A DNA stretch of 6,086 bases from an uncultured Burkholderiales bacterium. Lineage in GTDB: Bacteria; Pseudomonadota; Gammaproteobacteria; Burkholderiales; Burkholderiaceae_E. The DNA lies in assembly GCA_903923345.1 (NCBI GenBank), contig CAIXXI010000103.1, forward strand, positions 1 through 6,086, given 5' to 3'. The position numbers were made by a program, and so were the translations under genes. The notes beneath the pieces are model-generated. The model worked only from the letters and a program-made list of their open reading frames with translations, was not told where the DNA came from and ran no database searches. The stretch's first letter is position 1. The number at the start of each line of letters is the position of its first letter. Positions 1-5,621 of this stretch are shown one piece after another.

Positions 1-451
1 TCAACTCGACGCGGTAGCGCGCCATCACATCCGGGCGATCCGGAAAGAAGGTGATGCGCCGAAAGCCCTGCGCCTCGCATTGCGTGAAGAAGTTGCCGTT
101 GGACAGGTACAGGCCGGAGAGCTCGGTGTTTTCGGACGGATGGATCAGCACCACGGTCTCGAGGCTGAAGGACGGGGGCGGCGCGTCGATGCGCAGGCCG
201 GTGTCATCCTGATGCAGGCGATCCGCTTCGACCGGCTGTCCGTCGATGGCGATCGAGACCAGCTCGAGCTGCTCGCCGTCCAGCCACAAAGGGGCGTCGG
301 AGGCTGCGCCTGCCAGCCTGCGCACGGCGAGGGTTGCGCTCACCCGCGTGTGCTGCGGGTCGAGTTCGAAGCGCAGGTCGATGCGATCGACGGTGTAATC
401 GGGCGGGGAGTAGTCGAGGCGCCGGATGGTGATCGGCTGGTCAGTGCGCAT
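1..451 (-). CDS. pepN: Aminopeptidase N (M1 zinc metallopeptidase), N-terminal part, cut by window edge
   Basis: Cytosolic alanyl aminopeptidase that removes N-terminal residues from peptides in the last steps of protein turnover. I translated the minus strand from the ATG at 451-449 and it stays open for 150 codons to position 1. The N-terminus (MRTDQPITIRRLDYSPPDY) lines up with the start of E. coli PepN. The strongest signature lies around residues 114-148: NTELSGLYLSNG, FFTQCEAQGFR, then ITFFPDRPDVMARY. This matches the conserved GLY-(x)n-TQCEAEGFR-(x)n-DRPDV stretch of the PepN N-terminal beta domain. The zinc site (HExxH) and GAMEN motif lie beyond the window and cannot be checked. AGAAGG at 466-461 sits 9 nt before the ATG and supports this start. 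The gene follows the propeptide-like gene after 44 nt on the same strand. A housekeeping role is likely, with no visible functional link to the protease pair. Identification is firm from sequence likeness; completeness is unknown. Confidence 0.93.
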   Translation of the reverse strand, partial: MRTDQPITIRRLDYSPPDYTVDRIDLRFELDPQHTRVSATLAVRRLAGAASDAPLWLDGEQLELVSIAIDGQPVEADRLHQDDTGLRIDAPPPSFSLETVVLIHPSENTELSGLYLSNGNFFTQCEAQGFRRITFFPDRPDVMARYRVEL

Positions 452-460
452 GGGCGAGGG

Positions 461-466
461 CCTTCT
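461..466 (-). promoter_or_regulatory. pepN ribosome binding site
   Basis: AGAAGG on the minus strand, 9 nt upstream of the ATG at 451. It supports the chosen pepN start. Confidence 0.6.
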
Positions 467-479
467 GGGACAGCCCGCG

Positions 480-485
480 ATTGTA
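480..485 (-). promoter_or_regulatory. Candidate -10 box for a pepN promoter
   Basis: TACAAT on the minus strand differs from the sigma-70 -10 consensus at one base and lies in the 44-nt gap between the propeptide-like gene and pepN. It would give a leader of roughly 20 nt. No convincing -35 box is seen 16-18 nt upstream; the bases there lie in the end of the preceding gene and read roughly CACGCT. This is a weak call, made because such AT-rich hexamers are uncommon in this GC-rich window. Confidence 0.25.
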
Positions 486-495
486 TTCGGACGCC

Positions 496-1056
496 CTACT
501 TGAGCGTGCGCTTCATCCACCAGTTCGGCTGTGCCGAGGCGAACAATCCGCTGGCATGCAGGCGGTTGGCCATCTCGAGCGAGGCCAGGCCGGCCGGGCT
601 TTCGATGAGCCAGAGGGTTTCGGTCAGTTGTCGTGATGCGGTCACGCCCGCCTGTTTGAACAGGGTTTGCGCAGCCCTTGCATCGAGCGGGGATTTCAGG
701 ATCACCAGCACGCCACCGGGCAGGGCCCGCAGTTGGCCTGTGTCATCACGCAGCACCGGGGAGCCGAGCGCCGAAAGGCCTGCCGCGCCCGATGGGCCCG
801 GCTGGATCGGGCCGCCTTTGCCGATCTGTGGGGTGAAGTCGGCCTGCAAATCAGGCTGCAGCGTGAGGCGGCGTTGACGCTGTCCGTCATGCCAGGAATG
901 GGTCGAGGCGTCTGCGGTGGGCGCCTGAGCCTGTGCAGGGTTGATGGCCAGCGCGGCGAATGCAATGACACAGCCCTGCACCCAGGCGAGCACAGCGCGG
1001 GGGCGCTGAGCCTGGCGGCCTGTTGGAGCATGCATTGAGGAGCGATCAGCGGCCAT
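496..1056 (-). CDS. Exported subtilase-propeptide-like protein, probable chaperone/inhibitor of the adjacent S8 protease
   Basis: A protein of 186 residues from the ATG at 1056. An in-frame codon at 1245 exists, but it would lie deep inside the protease gene. GGAG at 1071-1068, 11 nt upstream, favours the ATG at 1056; a second ATG at 1035 has no such site. The N-terminus has arginines, then a hydrophobic run at about 21-39 (AVLAWVQGCVIAFAALAIN), then AQAQA, which is a good signal peptidase I site near residues 43-45. After a polar Gly/Pro-rich stretch (46-112), residues 114-182 resemble the propeptide (I9-like/fervidolysin-type) domain of S8 proteases: GGVLVILKSPL, then QAGVTASRQL, TLWLIESPAGL, and the closing FASAQPNWW. 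Such an AxPN(Y/W) segment normally sits just before the catalytic domain. There is no catalytic domain here. The start overlaps the protease stop by 11 nt, so translational coupling is likely. The role is inferred from this and from the Aeromonas ASP/ORF2 precedent. Confidence 0.72.
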   Translation of the reverse strand: MAADRSSMHAPTGRQAQRPRAVLAWVQGCVIAFAALAINPAQAQAPTADASTHSWHDGQRQRRLTLQPDLQADFTPQIGKGGPIQPGPSGAAGLSALGSPVLRDDTGQLRALPGGVLVILKSPLDARAAQTLFKQAGVTASRQLTETLWLIESPAGLASLEMANRLHASGLFASAQPNWWMKRTLK

Positions 1057-2782
1057 GGATACGAATGCTCCAGCTGACCAGTCTTCCGGTATCGACCGGT
1101 GCCCGATCGGCAACTGACAGCGTCCAGTTGCCGGAACCCGACTCACCCATGTGACGCGTCGATCCGAAGGTCCAGCCAGTGTAGGCACCGCAGGCATCCG
1201 ACCGACCCTGAACCGGCTTGCAGCTTCTTGAATTGACGAGTTCACTCACACGCCCTTGCGGGCTGGTCAGCTTGATCTGCAGATCCCCGGTGTATTCGTG
1301 CACGGTGGTGACCGTGACCTCGACGAATTCGACGCTGGCGATGTCGCATGAGGCTGCGGACACCTGGATTGAATCGGAAATCTCGATGCCTGCGCCGCTC
1401 TGACTTGCATCCGGGATCGGCCGGTTGGGCGAACGCAGCCCGGGCTCGCAGGTCTTCAGGCTGCCTGAGCCACCAACCGATCTCCAGGACTGCGCCGCCC
1501 TGACGGCAGCGCCGGCATCGATGACGCCGTAGCCATAGCGGTGATGGAATCCATTTCCAGTGGATGCCGGCAACCAGTCAGGATGAGTCGGGTCATTCTT
1601 GCGCGCGGTCTGTGCCAGGATCAGACGGACATCCCGCCAGCTGAGATTGGGATTGACCGACAGCATCAGCGCTGCCAGCCCTGAAACCTGCGGCGCGCTG
1701 GCCGAGGTCCCGCTGAAATCCGAGCGATAGCCGCTCTTGATGGCGGTGGTGGTGATGTCCACCGGCCGGCTGCTGTCGGACGTTGAGGTGGGCGCGCACA
1801 CCAGCAGGTTTGCGCCCGCTTCGGCGTACCACGGACTCTTGCCGCCGTCGTCGACCGCACAGACCGCGATGGTGCCGCGCTGGTTCACATAGCCATCGAG
1901 GTTGGAGTTGTCATCGACGCAGGCTCCGTTCTGATCCTCACGGAAACACGCGCCATTGCCACCCGGAAAGACGAAGATCGAACCCAGGCCACCGCGCCCG
2001 TTGCTCAGGCCATTTTCGATGGCATTGCTGAAGTAGCTGTCAGGCTTGTGTGGCCCACCGGTGTCCGGCGAGCCCCAGCTGTTGTTGTAGATCGCGTTGA
2101 GCGAGTAATCACGGTTGAGTGCATCCGCGATGTCGAGGTTGGTTGAGGTCGACAAGGCATCGAAGGCGACCAGGCTCGCCCGGGAGGCCACGCCCGCCAC
2201 GCCGATACCGTTGTTGTCACGCGCAGCAATCAGGCCGGCGACCGAGGTGCCGTGGTCGTCTTCGGCTTCTTTGCACGGCAAGGGCCAGGCCTTGTTGCGA
2301 TTGCCGACGCGATAACTGCGGCTGCCATTTTCAATCACATTCGGTTTGAGGTCGGGGTGGACGATTTCAACTGAGTCGTCGATGACCGCCACCCGCACGC
2401 CACTGCCCCGGGTGATCGACCAGGCTTCAGTGACACGGATGTCTTCGCCTGCCACCCCACCGGTCTGGCCGAAATTGCGCAGATGCCATTGCTCGGCCAG
2501 CAGCGGATCGGCGCCGGTGAGCACCGCGTTGTCGGTCAGGGTGTATTGCAGGTCACAGCCCGGGCCTGCGGACAGCACCGTGCCGGGGGACATTGGGTTG
2601 GTGTCGATCGGGGTCGATCCGTCCGACGTGGCGTCGCCACCGCTGCAGCCATGCATCAGCCCCAGCGCCAGAAGCGACAGTGTCAGCACGAGGCTGCGCA
2701 GGGAGGCGGGCAGACAGTGTCGCAAAGGGCTTATCCGAGAGCGGGTCGGAGAAAAAGAGGCTTCGAGTGTAACGCCCATCAT
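1046..2782 (-). CDS. Kexin-like S8 serine protease with P domain, probable lipoprotein
   Basis: A subtilase of 578 residues (from the ATG at 2782) acting outside the cytoplasm. The triad is visible: Asp135 in VAVIDDSVE, His177 in EDDHGTSVAG, and Ser360 in SGTSASAP, with the oxyanion Asn276 in FPGGNGAC. Residues 465-578 form a proprotein-convertase P domain (beta-rich, ending GNWTLSV then SWSIRIHG). Both features place it with kexin-like enzymes. The segment RSLVLTLSLLALGLMHGC ends in a lipobox-like site with Cys46, followed by a Ser/Gly/Asp/Thr-rich linker that suggests membrane anchoring. His at the -2 position is unusual for a lipobox. Only about 50 residues separate Cys46 from AEQWHLRN, the start of the catalytic domain, so no propeptide fits; a propeptide-like protein is encoded immediately downstream. 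Several cysteines (catalytic domain and P domain) could form disulfides. The start is uncertain: the frame opens at a TTG at 2881, ATGs lie at 2782 and 2779, and a TTG at 2725 would give a more typical 27-residue signal. None has a strong ribosome binding site. Confidence 0.9.
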   Translation of the reverse strand: MMGVTLEASFSPTRSRISPLRHCLPASLRSLVLTLSLLALGLMHGCSGGDATSDGSTPIDTNPMSPGTVLSAGPGCDLQYTLTDNAVLTGADPLLAEQWHLRNFGQTGGVAGEDIRVTEAWSITRGSGVRVAVIDDSVEIVHPDLKPNVIENGSRSYRVGNRNKAWPLPCKEAEDDHGTSVAGLIAARDNNGIGVAGVASRASLVAFDALSTSTNLDIADALNRDYSLNAIYNNSWGSPDTGGPHKPDSYFSNAIENGLSNGRGGLGSIFVFPGGNGACFREDQNGACVDDNSNLDGYVNQRGTIAVCAVDDGGKSPWYAEAGANLLVCAPTSTSDSSRPVDITTTAIKSGYRSDFSGTSASAPQVSGLAALMLSVNPNLSWRDVRLILAQTARKNDPTHPDWLPASTGNGFHHRYGYGVIDAGAAVRAAQSWRSVGGSGSLKTCEPGLRSPNRPIPDASQSGAGIEISDSIQVSAASCDIASVEFVEVTVTTVHEYTGDLQIKLTSPQGRVSELVNSRSCKPVQGRSDACGAYTGWTFGSTRHMGESGSGNWTLSVADRAPVDTGRLVSWSIRIHGR

Positions 2783-2846
2783 GCAAGGGCAGGCAATCAG
2801 CGGGCCGGTGATCCAGGCCAGTCGGTCGTTTGTGCAGGTCGATCGG

Positions 2847-4055
2847 TCAGAGTGTATCCAGCGCGCGAACAAGATCCGCAATCAGGTCCTGGGGGTGTTC
2901 CAGCCCGATCGACAAGCGCACCAGATTCGGCTCGATTCCAGCCGCTCGCAGGCCCGCATCATCGAGCGTGCCGGCCCACATTGCCGCCGCATGCACGATC
3001 AGGGTGTCCACCCCGCCCAGACTCACCGCCTGATGGGCCAGTTGCAGCGAGCCGACAAAGCGGGCCGTGCCGGCATAGTCGCTGTTCAGGCGCACGCCCA
3101 TGACGCCGCCAAACCCGGACATCTGTCGTCGTGCCAGGTCATGCTGGGGATGGCTTTGCAGTCCCGGGTAGGACACCGACGCCACCGCTGGATGAGCCTG
3201 CAAGGCACGGGCAACCGTCAGTGCAGTGTCATTGATGCGTTGCACTCGAACCGAAAGGGTTCTGAGGCCGCGCAACAGCAGCCAGGCATCCATGGGCGAC
3301 AGCGTGGCGCCCAGCACGATCTGCGTTGCCCACAGGTGCTCGATGTGCTGAGTCGATCCCACCACCACACCGGCGGTCAGGTCGTGATGCCCCCCCAGAT
3401 ACTTGGTTGCGCTGTGCACGACCAGGTCGGCGCCGAGTTCAAGTGGGCGCTGGTTGAGCGGCGTTGCGAAGGTGTTGTCGACGACCACGATGGCGCCCCG
3501 CGCACGGGCTTGCGCTGCAACCGCGGCCAGGTCGGTCAGACTGCAGTCGGGGTTGGTCGGCGACTCCAGCATGACCAGGGCGGTCGGCTGCTGCAGCGCG
3601 CGCTCGAATGCATCGGTATCGGTCTGGTCGATGAATTCACTGGTCACGCCAAAACGGGCCATGAGATCCGACAGCAATCGCGTCGTGCCCATGTAGTGAT
3701 TGCGCTGTGCGACCACCCGGTCGCCTGATTTCAGCAATCCGAGCAGCACCATCGAGATCGCGCCCATGCCGCTGGATGTCACCAGGCCAGCCTGTGCCCC
3801 TTCGAGTCGAGCGACCAGCCGTGCGACCCGCTGATGCAAGGGATTGCCGTAGCGGGTGTAGTAGCGCGGATGCATGGCCTCACCCGACATCTGAGCGAAG
3901 GCCTGCGCATCGGCTGCACGAAACGTGGCGGACCAGGGAATCGGCGGCGTGAGCGCGGCATCATCATGCAGATCATCGTCGGCATGCAGCAGTTGCGAAT
4001 CAGGGTGAAGGTCAGGCGGGTTCATGGTTCGTGGCTGATCAGGGTTGGCGGACAT
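2847..4055 (-). CDS. PLP-dependent Cys/Met metabolism enzyme (cystathionine gamma-synthase/lyase-like)
   Basis: A 402-residue fold-type-I PLP enzyme of the transsulfuration family, of normal family length and cytosolic. These enzymes carry out gamma- or beta-replacement or elimination on sulfur amino acid precursors such as O-acyl-homoserine, cystathionine or methionine. Seen motifs: YYTRYGNP (65-72; Tyr and Arg reach the PLP phosphate of the partner subunit), SSGMGA (94-99), ESPTNP (164-169), VVDNTFATP (191-199; Asp193 pairs with the pyridine nitrogen), SATKYLGG (215-222; Lys218 forms the Schiff base), SLGGVDTL (345-352), and VRLSIGLE (379-386; Arg380 binds the substrate carboxylate). The usual HPASMTH-type segment is replaced by HAAAMWA (355-361), so the exact substrate cannot be assigned and no gene symbol is given. 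The start is the ATG at 4055; a second ATG at 4025 is possible and neither has a good ribosome binding site. The protease gene follows on the same strand after about 64 nt with no clear terminator between. Confidence 0.9.
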   Translation of the reverse strand: MSANPDQPRTMNPPDLHPDSQLLHADDDLHDDAALTPPIPWSATFRAADAQAFAQMSGEAMHPRYYTRYGNPLHQRVARLVARLEGAQAGLVTSSGMGAISMVLLGLLKSGDRVVAQRNHYMGTTRLLSDLMARFGVTSEFIDQTDTDAFERALQQPTALVMLESPTNPDCSLTDLAAVAAQARARGAIVVVDNTFATPLNQRPLELGADLVVHSATKYLGGHHDLTAGVVVGSTQHIEHLWATQIVLGATLSPMDAWLLLRGLRTLSVRVQRINDTALTVARALQAHPAVASVSYPGLQSHPQHDLARRQMSGFGGVMGVRLNSDYAGTARFVGSLQLAHQAVSLGGVDTLIVHAAAMWAGTLDDAGLRAAGIEPNLVRLSIGLEHPQDLIADLVRALDTL

Positions 4056-4284
4056 GCACCTGGCATTGGAGCGGTGCGGGTATCACATTGCATCGGCCTG
4101 TTCACAATTTAGTCGGGAATCCGGCTTGCTTGGCCGATCATGTGCAACAATGACCCTCTGGGCGTCACTCCTATCGGGAGGATGCGGGTCCTTCCAGCAA
4201 GACATCACTCGAACACGAGACAAGGATTCGACATGGCCCGGCACTATCCAAAACAATACCCCCATCAGTGACGGAGGTCCCCGC
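4056..4284. other. Divergent intergenic region between the PLP enzyme and HU genes
   Basis: This 229-nt region should hold the promoters of both divergent genes. For HU, the best candidate is TCGACA (4228-4233) and AACAAT (4252-4257) with an 18-nt spacer, giving a leader of about 20 nt; this is weak. TTCACA at 4101-4106 looks like a -35 box but has no -10 partner at normal spacing. On the minus strand TAAATT (4111-4106) could be a -10 box for the PLP enzyme, again without a matching -35. A short open frame of 12 codons plus stop (4233-4271, MARHYPKQYPHQ) has AAGG 7 nt upstream and ends 1 nt before the HU ribosome binding site. If the AACAAT promoter is the real one, this frame would not be fully transcribed, so the two ideas compete. 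No known riboswitch was recognised. Confidence 0.45.
4273..4277 (+). promoter_or_regulatory. HU ribosome binding site
   Basis: GGAGG lies 7 nt before the ATG at 4285. It fixes the HU start there and argues against the longer in-frame opening at 4045, whose extra 80 residues have no likeness to HU. Confidence 0.85.
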
Positions 4285-4572
4285 ATGAACAAGAGTGAAC
4301 TGATCGAGACCGTGTCTGCCGAAGCAGATATCAGCAAGGCAGCGACCGAGCGTGCCATCAATTCAATGATCGACGCGATCACCAAGGCTGTGACCAAGGG
4401 TGATCGGGTGACGCTGGTCGGTTTCGGAACGTTCTACTCGAGCAAGCGCGCCGCGCGTGTCGGCAAGAATCCTCGCACCGGCGAGAAGATCAAGATTGCC
4501 GCTGCGACCGTGCCCAAGTTTTCAGCCGGCGCCGCCTTCAAGGCCACCGTCAACAAGAAGAAAACCAAGTAA
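4285..4572 (+). CDS. hupB: DNA-binding protein HU (HupB-type)
   Basis: A 95-residue histone-like nucleoid protein that binds and bends DNA as a dimer with little sequence preference. The length is typical for HU (about 90). The N-terminus MNKSELIETVSAEADISKAA has the standard HU helical start, then AINSMIDAITKAVTKGD, the hinge strand VTLVGFGTF (42-50), and the DNA-binding arm with RAARVGKNPRTGEKIKI (55-71). Pro63 in the GKNPRTG motif is the residue that intercalates into DNA. The end PKFSAGAAFKATVN is the usual HU closing helix, followed by a short Lys-rich tail (KKKTK). IHF subunits are a less likely alternative: the arm reads GKNPRTGE rather than the IHF form, and the C-terminal helix ends as in HU. 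It is transcribed alone, converges on ccmH, and is followed by a strong terminator. The choice of hupB over hupA or plain hup rests on general likeness. Confidence 0.95.
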   Translation: MNKSELIETVSAEADISKAATERAINSMIDAITKAVTKGDRVTLVGFGTFYSSKRAARVGKNPRTGEKIKIAAATVPKFSAGAAFKATVNKKKTK

Positions 4573-4576
4573 TCGC

Positions 4577-4598
4577 GCGCAGGCTGGGCCTGCTGCGC
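4577..4598. other. GC-rich inverted repeat between the convergent hupB and ccmH ends
   Basis: GCGCAG (4577-4582) pairs with CTGCGC (4593-4598) around a 10-nt loop. An alternative inner stem, AGGC-TGG-GCCT, is also possible. On the plus strand no T-run follows, so the terminator just downstream does the work for HU. On the minus strand it lies 3 nt past the ccmH stop and the next bases are only loosely T-rich (GGTTTTCTTCTT, about 4566-4555), so it could act as a weak end for the ccm operon or as an mRNA 3' stabiliser. Confidence 0.35.
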
Positions 4599-4601
4599 CC
4601 G

Positions 4602-5072
4602 TCAGACGCCCTTCGGGGCGTTTTGTTTTTTCGGCTCGTCGGTTTCATCGAGCAGTTCATCCAGCCTGCGACTCAACATCGCCTCATCGCCTGTCTGTTG
4701 ACTGGCGCTGGCTGCGAGCGCCTGACGCCGTCGGGTCAATCGCCAGAGAATCAGCCCACCGGTTGCAGCCAGCACTGCGGGGCCAGCCCACAACGCAAAG
4801 TTATGGGCTGAGGCGGTCGGTCGGTACAGGACGAATTCGCCGTAGCGCGCCACCAGGTGCGCCTTGATCTGTTCATCATTCTTGCCGGCTGCCATCTGCC
4901 GAAGGACTTCGTTGCGCAGATCGGCTGCCAGTTCGGCACTGGAGTCTGCCAGCGTCTGGTTCTGGCAGACGAGGCAGCGCAGTTCTGCGGCAAGCTGACG
5001 AAAGCGCTCGCTGCGCACCAGCGCCTCGGCTTGCTGCGCAGGCAACTCGGGGGGCAATGAACTGATGCTCAC
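4602..5072 (-). CDS. ccmH: Cytochrome c maturation protein CcmH (CycL type), apparently without signal peptide
   Basis: CcmH works with CcmG in the periplasm to keep the apocytochrome c CXXCH cysteines reduced for heme attachment by CcmF. The protein has 156 residues. The family signature LRCLVCQNQT places the redox cysteines at 33 and 36, followed by ADSSAELAADLR and VARYGEFVLY (74-83). One membrane segment lies at about 91-112 (FALWAGPAVLAATGGLILW), followed by WRLTRRRQ, which points to a cytoplasmic C-terminus and hence a periplasmic N-domain. The length matches the short CcmH form and lacks the TPR (CcmI-like) extension of E. coli CcmH. The start is a GTG at 5072 that overlaps the dsbE stop by 4 nt. 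Ahead of the redox domain there is only a polar stretch (MSISSLPPELPAQQAEALV), not a signal peptide, and the frame upstream has no earlier start. The last 9-10 residues are encoded by the complement of the hupB terminator. Confidence 0.93.
   Translation of the reverse strand: MSISSLPPELPAQQAEALVRSERFRQLAAELRCLVCQNQTLADSSAELAADLRNEVLRQMAAGKNDEQIKAHLVARYGEFVLYRPTASAHNFALWAGPAVLAATGGLILWRLTRRRQALAASASQQTGDEAMLSRRLDELLDETDEPKKQNAPKGV
4606..4632 (+). terminator. Rho-independent terminator of hupB, inside the ccmH 3' end
   Basis: The stem ACGCCC (4606-4611) and GGGCGT (4616-4621) enclose a stable TTCG tetraloop and are followed by TTTTGTTTTTT (4621-4631). The stop of hupB is 33 nt upstream. The opposite strand of the same bases encodes the last residues of CcmH (PKKQNAPKGV), and in that direction the hairpin is not followed by T residues, so it should act on hupB only. 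Confidence 0.88.
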
Positions 5073-5611
5073 TTGGAAAGGTCCCTGATCATCGGCAGCA
5101 GCCGCGACTGCACCACATCCGGTGTCAGCGGACCGACATGCTTGAAGCGGATCACACCGGCGCGGTCGATCAGGAAGGTCTCGGGCACGCCGTAGACGCC
5201 GTAGTCAAAACCGACACGGCCATTTCGATCTGCCAGCACATCCAGAAAAGGATCGCCGTGTTTGGCAAGCCATGCGGTGGCCGCACCGGGCTCGTCCTTG
5301 TAGTTGAGGCCAACGATCGGCAGCGTGCCCTCGCGGGACAACTTCAGCAGCACCGGGTGCTCGGCGAGGCAGGGCACACACCAGGACGCCCAGACATTGA
5401 GCAGCCAGACCTTGCCCTGCATGCGAGCCGGACTCCAGACCGCATCGGCTTGCGCCAGCCGTGGCAACTCGAAGACGGGCGCCGGTTTGCCGATCAGTGG
5501 CGAGGGGATTTCCTTGGGGTCGCGACCGGGCTTCAGGCCCAGCAGCAGAAATGCCGCAATCACCGCAAAGAGTGCTGCCGGAACCAGGTATCGAAGCGAA
5601 CGAAGGCTCAT
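5069..5611 (-). CDS. dsbE: Thiol:disulfide interchange protein DsbE/CcmG
   Basis: A membrane-anchored periplasmic thioredoxin-like protein that passes electrons to CcmH or apocytochrome c in System I cytochrome c maturation. The protein has 180 residues from the ATG at 5611, the usual family size. A GTG at 5677 extends the frame by 22 residues but would lie inside ccmF; the ATG is 10 nt past the ccmF stop and is followed directly by the anchor MSLRSLRYLVPAALFAVIAA (transmembrane at about 9-26). The periplasmic part shows SPLIGKPAPVFELP, VWLLNVWASWCVPCLAEHP with the redox cysteines at 78 and 81, and YGVYGVPETFLID with the cis-proline at 143. The GVPETF motif and the acidic residue after the active site (AEHP) are typical of CcmG. 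No strong ribosome binding site precedes the ATG, so translation may be coupled to ccmF. The stop overlaps the ccmH start by 4 nt. Confidence 0.95.
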   Translation of the reverse strand: MSLRSLRYLVPAALFAVIAAFLLLGLKPGRDPKEIPSPLIGKPAPVFELPRLAQADAVWSPARMQGKVWLLNVWASWCVPCLAEHPVLLKLSREGTLPIVGLNYKDEPGAATAWLAKHGDPFLDVLADRNGRVGFDYGVYGVPETFLIDRAGVIRFKHVGPLTPDVVQSRLLPMIRDLSK

Positions 5612-5621
5612 CGCGAGGTGG

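Noticed and set aside
80..877. Plus-strand open frame of 265 codons
   Set aside because: It spans antisense to pepN and the propeptide-like gene, both clearly coding on the minus strand; no domain is recognisable.
1057..1245. 63-residue N-terminal extension of the propeptide-like protein
   Set aside because: It lies fully inside the protease P-domain coding region, lacks signal peptide character, and would bury the real signal sequence.
2783..2846. Terminator between the PLP enzyme and protease genes
   Set aside because: Only a short bulged GGCC stem is present with no T-run, so an end of transcription here cannot be supported.
2346..3728. Long plus-strand open frame of 460 codons
   Set aside because: It runs antisense across both the protease and PLP enzyme genes, and its translation is Arg/Ser/Gln-rich with no known motif. 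It is a frame shadow of GC-rich coding sequence.
4118..4140. Imperfect inverted repeat in the divergent intergenic region as an operator
   Set aside because: Only a 4-bp stem (CGGC/GCCG) with a 7-nt loop; too short to call an operator.
4045..4284. 80-residue N-terminal extension of HU
   Set aside because: The extension has no HU likeness, and the strong GGAGG sits right before the internal ATG at 4285.
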